The notes below the pieces were generated by a model. That model made no database searches. It was not told the origin of the DNA and saw nothing but the letters and a program-made list of their open reading frames with translations. This document shows positions 54,640 to 61,047 of a stretch of 61,047 nt of DNA, in pieces. Every line of letters starts with the position of its first letter. Position 1 is the first letter of the stretch. This stretch comes from Embleya scabrispora DSM 41855 (GTDB taxonomy: Bacteria > Actinomycetota > Actinomycetes > Streptomycetales > Streptomycetaceae). The stretch covers positions 44,778-105,824 of the forward strand of contig NZ_KB889681.1 of the NCBI RefSeq assembly GCF_000372745.1, read 5' to 3'. The translations under genes and the position numbers were made by a program.

Positions 54640-56985
54640 TCAGGCGGCGATCGGAGTGGGCTCGGTCGTGTCGGTCGTCTCGGTCGGGGTCGGGTGGGTT
54701 TCGTCGGCGAGTGCCTTGAAGCCGCGCAGGCGCAGGCTGTTGCTGATCACGAAGACCGAACTGAAGGCCATCGCGGCGCCGGCGAGCATCGGGTTGAGCA
54801 GCCCGGCCGCGGCGAGCGGCAGGGCGGCGACGTTGTAGGCGAAGGCCCAGAACAGGTTGGACTTGATGGTGCCCAGCGTCCTGCGGGCCAGCCGGATCGC
54901 GTCGGCGGCGGCGCGCAGGTCACCGCGGACCAGGGTCAGGTCGGATGCCTCGATCGCGACGTCGGTGCCGGTGCCCATGGCCAAGCCGAGATCGGCGGTG
55001 GCCAGAGCCGCCGCGTCGTTGACGCCGTCGCCGACCATGGCCACGATCCGGCCCTCGGCCTGGAGCCGGGTGACCACGTCCACCTTGTCCTTGGGCATCA
55101 CCTCGGCGTGCACGTGCCCCGGGTCGATGCCCACCTGCGCGGCGACGGTGTGCGCCACGGTGGTGTTGTCGCCGGTGAGCAGGATCGGGGTGAGTCCGAG
55201 TTCGCGGAAGCGCCGGATGGCCTCGGCGGAGGTGGGCTTGACCGCGTCGGCGACCACCAGGACGGCGCGGGCCCTGCCGTCCCACGCCACCGCGACGGCG
55301 GTGCGACCGAGTGCCTCGGCGTCGGCCATCGCCCGTTCGAGCTCGACCGGCAGGTCCAGGGCCCATTCGGTGAGCAGCCGGGTGCGTCCGACCAGGACGG
55401 CGTGGCCCTCGACGATGCCCTGCACGCCGAGCCCTTCGACGTTGGCGAAGTCCTCGGGGTCGGGCAGGTCGCCGACGCGCTCGGTCGCGCCGGTGGCGAT
55501 GGCCTGGGCGATGGGGTGTTCGGAGGCGTTCTCCAGGGCACCCGCGAGACGCAGCACCTCGTCGAGCTGCTCGCCATCGGCGAGGTGGGTGTCGAGGAGG
55601 GTCATCCGGCCGGTGGTGACGGTGCCGGTCTTGTCCAGGACGATCGTGTCGACGCGGCGGGTGGATTCCAGGACCTCGGGGCCCTTGATCAAAATGCCCA
55701 GTTGTGCGCCGCGCCCGGTGCCGACCATGAGGGCGGTGGGAGTGGCCAGGCCCAGGGCGCAGGGGCAGGCGATGATCAGGACCGCGACGGCGGCGGTGAA
55801 CGCGCCGGCGATGCCCTGTCCGGTGCCCCACCAGAAGCCGAGGGTGGCGGCGGCCAGCGCGATGACGGTGGGGACGAAGATGCCGGAGACCTTGTCGGCC
55901 AGGCGCTGCACCTGGGCCTTGCCGTTCTGGGCGTCCTCGACCAGACGGGCCATCCGGGCGAGCTGGGTGTCGGCGCCGATTCGGCCGGCCCGCACGACCA
56001 GTCGGCCGCCGGCGTTGACGGTCGCGCCGGTGACGGTGTCGCCGGGGCGGACCTCGACGGGCACCGATTCGCCGGTGAGCATCGAGGCGTCCACGGCGGA
56101 GGTGCCCTGCTCGATGACCCCGTCGGTGGCGATCTTCTCGCCGGGGCGGACCACGAACAGGTCGCCGACGGCCAACTGCTCGACCGCGATGCGCTCCTCG
56201 CGGCCGTCGCGCAGAACCGCCACGTCGCGGGCGCCGAGTTCGAGCAGGGCCTTGAGGGCGGCGCCGGAGCGGCGCTTGGCCCGGGCCTCGAAGTAGCGGC
56301 CGGCGAGGATGAAGGTGGTCACGCCGGCGGCGGCTTCGAGATAGATGTTGCCCGCTCCGTCGCCGCGTTCGATGGCGAAGGAGAACGCGTGGGTCATGCC
56401 GGGCTCGCCGGCGGAGCCCCAGAACAGGGCGTACACGGACCAGGCGAGCGCGGCGAGGGTGCCCATCGACACGAGCGTGTCCATGGTCGAGGTCCCGTGC
56501 CGCAGGTTGGTCCACGCCGCCTTGTGGAACGGCCACGCGCCGTACGCGACGACCGGCCAGGCCAGGGCGAGGGAGAGCCACTGCCAGTTGGTGAACTGCA
56601 GGGCCGGCACCATCGCCATCGCGATCACCGGCACGGTCAGCACGGCCGAGATCAGCAGCCGGTCGCGCAGGGCGCGGACCCGACCCCCGTCCGGGTCCGC
56701 GCCCTGCGCCGATTCGCCGGCGGAACCGGCGGTCTCGGGCGGGGCGGGAAGCTCGGCGGTGTAGCCCGCGGCCTCGACCTGGGCGACCAGGTCGGTCGGG
56801 GCGATGTCGGCGGAGTAGGTGACCTTGGCCTTCTCGGTGGCGTAGTTGACCGTCGCGGTCACGCCGTCGAGTTTGTTGAGCCGCTTCTCGATGCGCATCG
56901 CGCACGAGGCGCAGGTCATGCCGCCGATCGACAGTTCGATCTCCCCGCTGTCCGGTCGCGCCGAGGTCTCGGTGGTCGAACCCAT
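54640..56985 (-). CDS. copA: Copper-exporting P1B-type ATPase
   Basis: A 781-residue heavy-metal P-type ATPase. N-terminal HMA domain with GMTCASC (C25, C28); about eight membrane helices; actuator TGES ([10 protein letters not shown]); membrane metal motif CPC ([13 protein letters not shown]); phosphorylated Asp in [10 protein letters not shown]; hinge [10 protein letters not shown]. The CPC and GMTCASC pattern is that of Cu+ exporters. ATG at 56983-56985 behind AAGGAG. A CsoR-type operator lies just upstream. Confidence 0.95.
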   Translation of the reverse strand: MGSTTETSARPDSGEIELSIGGMTCASCAMRIEKRLNKLDGVTATVNYATEKAKVTYSADIAPTDLVAQVEAAGYTAELPAPPETAGSAGESAQGADPDGGRVRALRDRLLISAVLTVPVIAMAMVPALQFTNWQWLSLALAWPVVAYGAWPFHKAAWTNLRHGTSTMDTLVSMGTLAALAWSVYALFWGSAGEPGMTHAFSFAIERGDGAGNIYLEAAAGVTTFILAGRYFEARAKRRSGAALKALLELGARDVAVLRDGREERIAVEQLAVGDLFVVRPGEKIATDGVIEQGTSAVDASMLTGESVPVEVRPGDTVTGATVNAGGRLVVRAGRIGADTQLARMARLVEDAQNGKAQVQRLADKVSGIFVPTVIALAAATLGFWWGTGQGIAGAFTAAVAVLIIACPCALGLATPTALMVGTGRGAQLGILIKGPEVLESTRRVDTIVLDKTGTVTTGRMTLLDTHLADGEQLDEVLRLAGALENASEHPIAQAIATGATERVGDLPDPEDFANVEGLGVQGIVEGHAVLVGRTRLLTEWALDLPVELERAMADAEALGRTAVAVAWDGRARAVLVVADAVKPTSAEAIRRFRELGLTPILLTGDNTTVAHTVAAQVGIDPGHVHAEVMPKDKVDVVTRLQAEGRIVAMVGDGVNDAAALATADLGLAMGTGTDVAIEASDLTLVRGDLRAAADAIRLARRTLGTIKSNLFWAFAYNVAALPLAAAGLLNPMLAGAAMAFSSVFVISNSLRLRGFKALADETHPTPTETTDTTEPTPIAA

Positions 56986-57045
56986 CGCCTGCTCCTTCGC
57001 ATCTCGCTCGTGCTGGTGTGGCCGTCCCACGATCACATGCCGACT

Positions 57046-57062
57046 ATACCCTAGGGGGGTAT
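57046..57062. promoter_or_regulatory. CsoR-type copper operator upstream of copA
   Basis: ATACCCTAGGGGGGTAT is an inverted repeat with the ATACCC...GGGTAT half-sites of CsoR operators, 60 bp upstream of the copA start. The same element, inverted, lies upstream of copZ. Confidence 0.87.
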
Positions 57063-57106
57063 CGATCGCACAGGAGTCGGCCTTGGTTTCGATCTCGACG
57101 GTGTTC

Positions 57107-58096
57107 CTAGTGGGCGTGCTCGCCGTGTTCCGGTGCGGTGGCGGGCGGTGCGGCGGGTGTCGTCGCGGGTGCGCTCGGGGCGCCGACGGTGACGGTGAAC
57201 TCCGCGGTGCGGACCGTGCCCTCGTGTCGGAAATCCAGGTACAGGCGGTAGCTGCCGGTGCTGGGTGCCTGGGCGTGGAAGGCGATGCCTGGGCCGGCGG
57301 GGGTCTTGCCGTCGTCGGGTGCGCCCTGTGGGTGGACGTGCAGGTAGCCGAGGTCGCCCTGGCGGAGTGCGACCAGGTGGCCGTACGCGCCGAGGTAGGG
57401 CTGGAGGTCGGTGACCGGCCGGCCGTCCTTGCTCACGTTCAGGGTGAGCAGGCCGGACTCGGTCGCGGACAGGTCGCCGGCCAGGGTCACGGTGTAGCCG
57501 TCGACGGTCGCGGTGCGGGACGGGGCCGGCAGGGCGGCCGGTTGGTAGGCGCCGGCGACGATGACGTCGGCGCCGAGGGTGAGCGGGCCGGTCGGGTCGC
57601 CGGCGGGGGAGAAGTCGGCGAACACGCGGTACGTGCCGGCGCTCGCGAAGGTCAGCGGCACACTCCACGTCCCGTCCGCGCCGAGTACGGGGTGCACGTG
57701 CTGAAAGCCGGACAGGTCGCGGCGGGCCACGATCAGATGCAGGTCCTTGTCGTGGGCGCGGTCGTAGCGGGTCCACGGCTGCCCGTTCGGGCCGAGTACG
57801 CGGAAGCGGAAGTCGGTCCCGGTGCCCACCGGCAGCGGTTCGGCGGGCGGTACCAGGGTGTAGCCGCGCTCGGAGACCTGTAGGCCGCCGGGCATCTCGG
57901 CGACGGCGGGCAGGGCGCCGGTCGGGCCGGGGGCGCGTGTGCCGGTCGGCGCGCCGGCGGTATCGCCGCCGTGCCTGCCGTGCGCGGGGGCCGGGTCGGA
58001 GCCGACCGGGCCGACCGCGTGGCCCACGCCGAACGCGGCGCCGAAGGCCAGGACGATGCCGGCGCCGAACGCGCCGACCTTGACTGCCGTGATCAT
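57107..58096 (-). CDS. Secreted His-rich protein with duplicated HVHP half-domains
   Basis: A 329-residue exported protein: a membrane helix (~8-28), a His/Pro/Gly-rich segment, then two homologous beta-type half-domains, each with the pattern HL(I/V)(V/A).R..L(S/G).(F/Y).HVHP (120-136 and 240-256) followed by G(T/S)YR(V/L)(F/Y).DF. The tail ends HGEHAH. The histidines and the copper neighbours suggest periplasmic/extracellular copper binding, by analogy with CopC-like proteins. ATG at 58094-58096. I do not recognise a named family. Confidence 0.75.
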   Translation of the reverse strand: MITAVKVGAFGAGIVLAFGAAFGVGHAVGPVGSDPAPAHGRHGGDTAGAPTGTRAPGPTGALPAVAEMPGGLQVSERGYTLVPPAEPLPVGTGTDFRFRVLGPNGQPWTRYDRAHDKDLHLIVARRDLSGFQHVHPVLGADGTWSVPLTFASAGTYRVFADFSPAGDPTGPLTLGADVIVAGAYQPAALPAPSRTATVDGYTVTLAGDLSATESGLLTLNVSKDGRPVTDLQPYLGAYGHLVALRQGDLGYLHVHPQGAPDDGKTPAGPGIAFHAQAPSTGSYRLYLDFRHEGTVRTAEFTVTVGAPSAPATTPAAPPATAPEHGEHAH

Positions 58097-58144
58097 GGTC
58101 TCTCCCTGGTGATCCGTCGGGGTCGGGGCCGTCGATGGAGCCGT

Positions 58145-58171
58145 CGGGAGGGCGGCGCCGCCGCCCTCCCG
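58145..58171 (-). terminator. 12-bp hairpin downstream of copZ
   Basis: CGGGAGGGCGGC (58145-58156) pairs perfectly with GCCGCCCTCCCG (58160-58171), three-base loop, between copZ and the His-rich protein gene. Confidence 0.7.
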
Positions 58172-58177
58172 AGCCGG

Positions 58178-58444
58178 TCAGTGGCAGCTGCCGCAGCAGC
58201 TCGCGCCCGCGGCCGGTGTCTCGGTCGGGACGAGCCCGTAGCCGGCCTCGTCGATCGCCGCCGCGACGGCCGCCTCCTCCAGCGCGGCATCGGCGGTCAC
58301 GGTGACCCGGCCGCTCGCGAGGTCGACCGCGACGTCGGTGACGCCGTCGAGCCGGCCGAGCTCGGCCTCGACCGACGAGACGCAGTGGCCACAGGTCATG
58401 CCGGTGACGGTGTAGGTGGCGACGGCGGAAGTGGACGTGCCCAT
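58178..58444 (-). CDS. copZ: Copper chaperone, HMA domain (CopZ-like)
   Basis: An 88-residue metallochaperone with one ferredoxin-like HMA domain and GMTCGHC. It has an extra Cys/His tail, GASCCGSCH, that could form a second metal site. It should hand Cu+ to the copA ATPase. ATG at 58442-58444 is chosen because AGGAGG lies upstream; the longer frame lacks one. Confidence 0.92.
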   Translation of the reverse strand: MGTSTSAVATYTVTGMTCGHCVSSVEAELGRLDGVTDVAVDLASGRVTVTADAALEEAAVAAAIDEAGYGLVPTETPAAGASCCGSCH

Positions 58445-58511
58445 GGCGAAACCTCCTGCTGCTCGGATCCGCCGCACCGGACGTGGCCCGGTCGGCGAGT
58501 ACGGTTACAAC

Positions 58512-58528
58512 ATACCCCCCCTAGGTAT
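58512..58528. promoter_or_regulatory. CsoR-type copper operator upstream of copZ
   Basis: ATACCCCCCCTAGGTAT, the near-reverse complement of the copA operator, 68 bp upstream of the copZ ATG. A shared copper-sensing repressor is implied; its gene is not in the window. Confidence 0.85.
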
Positions 58529-58571
58529 GTAGTCAAGCCGCCTGGGCCGATCGAGAGTGGCAACAACGAAC

Positions 58572-58607
58572 CGCGGCCGGGGTGCACATGAGTGCACCCC
58601 GGCCGCG
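58572..58607 (-). terminator. 16-bp hairpin downstream of doxX
   Basis: CGCGGCCGGGGTGCAC (58572-58587) pairs perfectly with GTGCACCCCGGCCGCG (58592-58607), ATGA loop, on the downstream side of the DoxX gene. Confidence 0.78.
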
Positions 58608-58712
58608 CCGTTCGCCGATCAGGTGATCGGACCCGGCGGTGTCGGATCGGGACGACGCTCCGTGGCCGCGGCGGTGGCCGCCCGAGCCCGAGCGATCGTC
58701 GGTGGGGCGGTG

Positions 58713-59279
58713 TCAGTCGCGCAGCACCAGGATGACGCCGGCGGTGACCACTCCGATCGCGACGGCGGCGATGCCGTAGGCGAGGCGGTGGGCGCGCAGG
58801 ACCGGGAGGAAGCGGTCCACGGCCAGTCGGCCGGGGCCGGTCAGGGCGAGCGCGGCGGCGGCCGAGGTCAGCAGCAGCTCGTACTCCACGCCGTTCGGCG
58901 CGAAGAAGCCGCCGTCCCACTTGACCGCGATGGCGTTGATCATGGTGCCCACGATCGCGGCGGCGGCGAGCGGGGTGCACAGGCCGATCACCAGGGCCAG
59001 GCCGCCGAAGGTCTCGGTGAGGCCGGCCACGGTCGCCATCGCCTTGCCGGAGGGGTAGCCGCTCATGGTGAAGAACTGGCCGGTGCCGTCCAGGCCGGCA
59101 CCGTCGAACCAGCCGAACAACTTCTGGCTGCCGTGCGCGGCCATGGTCAGGCCGACCACCACCCGCAGCAGGACCAGCCCCAGGTCGTAGCCGTGCAGGG
59201 ACGGGCCGGGCGCGGTCGGCGACGCGGGGCCGGTGGGCCGGTCGAGGCCGCGAAGGGTCGTCTCGGCGGGGGAGGCCAT
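58713..59279 (-). CDS. DoxX-family membrane protein
   Basis: A 188-residue four-helix membrane protein of the DoxX/SURF4-like family: LLRVVVGLTMAAHGSQKLFGWF and LALVIGLCTPLAAAAIVGTM, with polar N-terminus. DoxX proteins take part in redox and thiol-stress responses in mycobacteria and relatives. ATG behind ACAGGAGA. It is divergent from a MarR regulator that shares its palindromic operator. Confidence 0.9.
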   Translation of the reverse strand: MASPAETTLRGLDRPTGPASPTAPGPSLHGYDLGLVLLRVVVGLTMAAHGSQKLFGWFDGAGLDGTGQFFTMSGYPSGKAMATVAGLTETFGGLALVIGLCTPLAAAAIVGTMINAIAVKWDGGFFAPNGVEYELLLTSAAAALALTGPGRLAVDRFLPVLRAHRLAYGIAAVAIGVVTAGVILVLRD

Positions 59280-59386
59280 GTGGGTGTCTCCTGTCGATGC
59301 GAGGTCGTCGGACGATCGTCGGGTCGGATCCCGGGACGGGCCCTTGACTCGGGCCCGTGGTTCGGGTGTGGGTCCGATCGGGACGG

Positions 59387-59406
59387 GCAGTTCAAATTTG
59401 AACTGC
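59387..59406. promoter_or_regulatory. Perfect 20-bp palindrome, MarR-type operator
   Basis: GCAGTTCAAATTTGAACTGC, centred in the doxX/marR divergent gap, with the TTCAAATTTGAA core common to MarR-family operators. It sits about 53 bp from the marR start and 108 bp from doxX, so it probably controls both. Confidence 0.88.
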
Positions 59407-59458
59407 TTCGACGCTACAGGCCGACTCGGGCTTCGACAAGCTCAGTAGGCTGGGGCGC

Positions 59459-59926
59459 ATGAGCGAACCGCGTTGGCTGGACGACCTCGAGATGGCTGCC
59501 TGGCAGGGCTTCGTCGAGGCCGGCCACCGCGTGGACCGGGCACTGGAGCGTCAGCTCAAGGACGAGGCCGGTCTCTCACACCCGCAGTACGAGATCCTCG
59601 TGCACCTCTCCGGGGCGCCCGACGGCGAACTGCGGATGGCCGAACTGGCCGAGAAGCTGATCACTTCCAAGAGCGGGATCACCTACCAGGTGGCCCAACT
59701 GGAGAAGCTGGGACTGGTCCGCCGACGCGCGTGCCCCGATCAGCCGCGCGGCGTCTTCGCGGTGCTGACCGAGCAGGGCGCGATACGGTTGCGCGGCGCC
59801 GCTCCGGCGCACGTCGAGCGGGTTCGCGAAGTGCTGATCGACGTCTTGGATAGAGAGCAACTCGCAGTCCTGGCCGAGGCGTTGGGTATGGTCGGCCGCC
59901 GGCTGCGGGCGCACGACCGGGCCTGA
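59459..59926 (+). CDS. MarR-family transcriptional regulator
   Basis: A 155-residue winged-helix repressor: LSHPQYEILVHLSGAPDGELRMAELAEKLITSKSGITYQVAQLEKLGLVRR is the DNA-binding region, with dimerisation helices at both ends. It probably represses the divergent doxX and itself through the palindrome between them, releasing on binding a phenolic or oxidant signal. ATG at 59459. Confidence 0.9.
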   Translation: MSEPRWLDDLEMAAWQGFVEAGHRVDRALERQLKDEAGLSHPQYEILVHLSGAPDGELRMAELAEKLITSKSGITYQVAQLEKLGLVRRRACPDQPRGVFAVLTEQGAIRLRGAAPAHVERVREVLIDVLDREQLAVLAEALGMVGRRLRAHDRA

Positions 59927-59955
59927 TCGACGCCCTTGCCGGACCTGAACGACCA

Positions 59956-59994
59956 GGCGCCCCGCTCCCGGATGACGCGTGGGGGCGGGGCGCC
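59956..59994. terminator. 10-bp hairpin between marR and peptidase genes
   Basis: GGCGCCCCGC (59956-59965) pairs with GCGGGGCGCC (59985-59994), 19-base loop, between convergent genes. Confidence 0.7.
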
Positions 59995-60021
59995 GATCGT
60001 CGGATGAACGATCGGGACGGG

Positions 60022-61047
60022 TCAGGAGATGCTGACGTCGTCCACGTAGAAGGTGGTCGTGGCGGATTCGTCCTCACTGCCGGCGAACTGGAGAGTGATC
60101 GTCTGGCCCGCGTAGGCGCTCAGGTCGACGCTCTTCTGGACGTAGGCGCCGGTGGCGCCGACGTTGGAGTAGGTGGCCAGGGTCGTGCCGTTGACCTGGA
60201 CCTTGAGCGTGTCGTAGACCGTGGAGCCGACTTCCTGGGTGGTGGTCTTGATCCACACGCGGAGCGTGCCGTTGGCCGGGACGGAGATGTTGGACTGGCT
60301 CAGGGTTTCGGTGGCCGTGCTGCCGTAACCCATCATCCAGGCGTACCAGGAACCGCTGTGCGGGGTGGCCTGGCTGCTGTTGGTGATGTCGTTGGCGCTC
60401 TGCGTCCAGTTGGCGGTGCCCTGCTCGAAGCCGCCGTTCTGGAGCGCGTTGCCCGGGTTGCTGTTGCCGACGGTCAGCGTGTACGTGGCCGTGTGGGTGA
60501 CCGAGCCGGTGCCGGTGATGGTGATCGGGTAGGTGCCGGGAGTGGTGCCGGCCGCGACCGTGATGGTGGCGGTCGAGGACGCTCCGGACTGCACGGACGT
60601 CGGGTTGAAGGTCACGCTGACGCCGCTCGGGGCGCCGCCGGCGCTCAGCGCCACGGTCTGCGCGGGGGCGGTCACGGTGCTGGTGCTCACCGTCGTGGAG
60701 ACGGTGCCGCCGCCGGACGGGACGGTGCCCGCGCCGGGTGCGACCGAGATCGAGAAGTCGGGGCCGGGAGTCGGGCCGCCGACCGCGGTCTTCCAGATGG
60801 TGTAGGCGACACCGTCGGCGCTGCGGTCGAGGACGGTGGCGTTGATGTTGGAGGTGGTGTCACACGCGGAGTGGTAGCAGGAGTCGTAGGAGGCGTTCGC
60901 CTGGCCGCCCCACTTCGTCGCCTGGGCGGAGGTCTTCACCGCGTCGGCGCCGGCCGCGTAGCCGGAGGTGGGGATGCCGCCCTGCTGGAAGGAGTAGTCG
61001 TCGGAGCGGCCCTGGCCCTCGACGTTCTCCTCGGGACGCAGGTTCAG
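60022..61047 (-). CDS. Secreted M28 aminopeptidase with C-terminal accessory domains (partial)
   Basis: C-terminal 341 residues of an SGAP-like zinc aminopeptidase. The visible catalytic part ends with [20 protein letters not shown], a Glu/Asp/His-rich stretch [14 protein letters not shown] holding the last zinc ligand, and [13 protein letters not shown]. Then come an Ig-like/bacterial adhesion-type domain ([17 protein letters not shown]) and a galactose-binding-like jelly roll ([11 protein letters not shown]...FYVDDVSIS). The start lies beyond the right edge. Secretion is expected from the family. Confidence 0.9.
   Translation of the reverse strand: MNLRPEENVEGQGRSDDYSFQQGGIPTSGYAAGADAVKTSAQATKWGGQANASYDSCYHSACDTTSNINATVLDRSADGVAYTIWKTAVGGPTPGPDFSISVAPGAGTVPSGGGTVSTTVSTSTVTAPAQTVALSAGGAPSGVSVTFNPTSVQSGASSTATITVAAGTTPGTYPITITGTGSVTHTATYTLTVGNSNPGNALQNGGFEQGTANWTQSANDITNSSQATPHSGSWYAWMMGYGSTATETLSQSNISVPANGTLRVWIKTTTQEVGSTVYDTLKVQVNGTTLATYSNVGATGAYVQKSVDLSAYAGQTITLQFAGSEDESATTTFYVDDVSIS

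Noticed and set aside
53479-57054. 1191-codon plus-strand ORF
   Set aside because: Antisense shadow of copA; the translated protein is low-complexity Gly/Asp/His-rich sequence without domains.

Overview
This window is very GC-rich actinobacterial DNA, almost certainly from a streptomycete or close relative (Streptomycetaceae). The evidence is a complete whiE-type spore-pigment polyketide cluster, a chaplin, a class F sortase, several regulators and enzymes typical of the group, GTG/TTG starts with 4-base stop/start overlaps, and intergenic GTCCGGCG-N-TTGAGGAC repeats. No rRNA, tRNA, CRISPR array, transposase or phage gene was seen.

Layout. 0-2.3 kb: korAB, a 2-oxoacid:ferredoxin oxidoreductase (korB cut by the window edge), followed by four intergenic repeats. 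2.6-15.2 kb: a loosely organised catabolic region with a DhnA-type aldolase, SnoaL-like protein, Rieske oxygenase alpha subunit, aldo/keto reductase, four VOC proteins, FGGY kinase, zinc dehydrogenase, amidohydrolase, aldehyde dehydrogenase, FadR-type regulator and cupin. 15.5-22.1 kb: a BMP-type ABC importer (lipoprotein, double ATPase, two permeases) tightly coupled to a quinone-oxidoreductase-like enzyme and a TauE/SafE permease. 22.1-22.9 kb: a 750-bp strand-asymmetric C-rich tract without a believable gene. 22.9-26.6 kb: a chorismate synthase, an M20 amidohydrolase and a divergent PucR-type regulator.

27.0-45.4 kb can be read as a sporulation/spore-envelope region: an O-methyltransferase, a secreted repeat protein next to a class F sortase, the whiE-like cluster (divergent FAD hydroxylase; then SchA/CurD-like protein, cupin, KS, CLF, ACP, two cyclases), a dedicated acetyl-CoA carboxylase (fused AccD-AccA, AccB, AccC), a secreted beta-helix protein, a Tat-exported multicopper oxidase, a chaplin with an unusual charged repeat tail, and a DUF574 methyltransferase. 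The carboxylase would make malonyl-CoA for the KS/CLF/ACP, the cyclases would fold the chain, and the hydroxylase and possibly the methyltransferase and laccase-like oxidase would finish it; the last two links are inference. Four proteins in the window, three of them in this region, carry 15-bp (pentapeptide) tandem repeats.

45.4-50.1 kb: a DUF1992 protein, a histone-H1-like coiled-coil protein, an LD-carboxypeptidase and a PabC-like lyase. 50.2-53.6 kb: salicylate synthase divergent from an aryl-AMP ligase whose specificity residues point to salicylate, with two IdeR/DmdR-type iron boxes between them (start of an aryl-capped siderophore path; no NRPS here). 54.6-58.5 kb: copper homeostasis (CopA, a secreted His-rich protein with duplicated HVHP half-domains, CopZ) with two matching CsoR-type operators. 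58.7-59.9 kb: DoxX and a divergent MarR regulator around a perfect 20-bp palindrome. 60.0-61.0 kb: the C-terminal part of a secreted M28 aminopeptidase, cut by the window edge. Strong hairpins separate nearly all convergent gene pairs.
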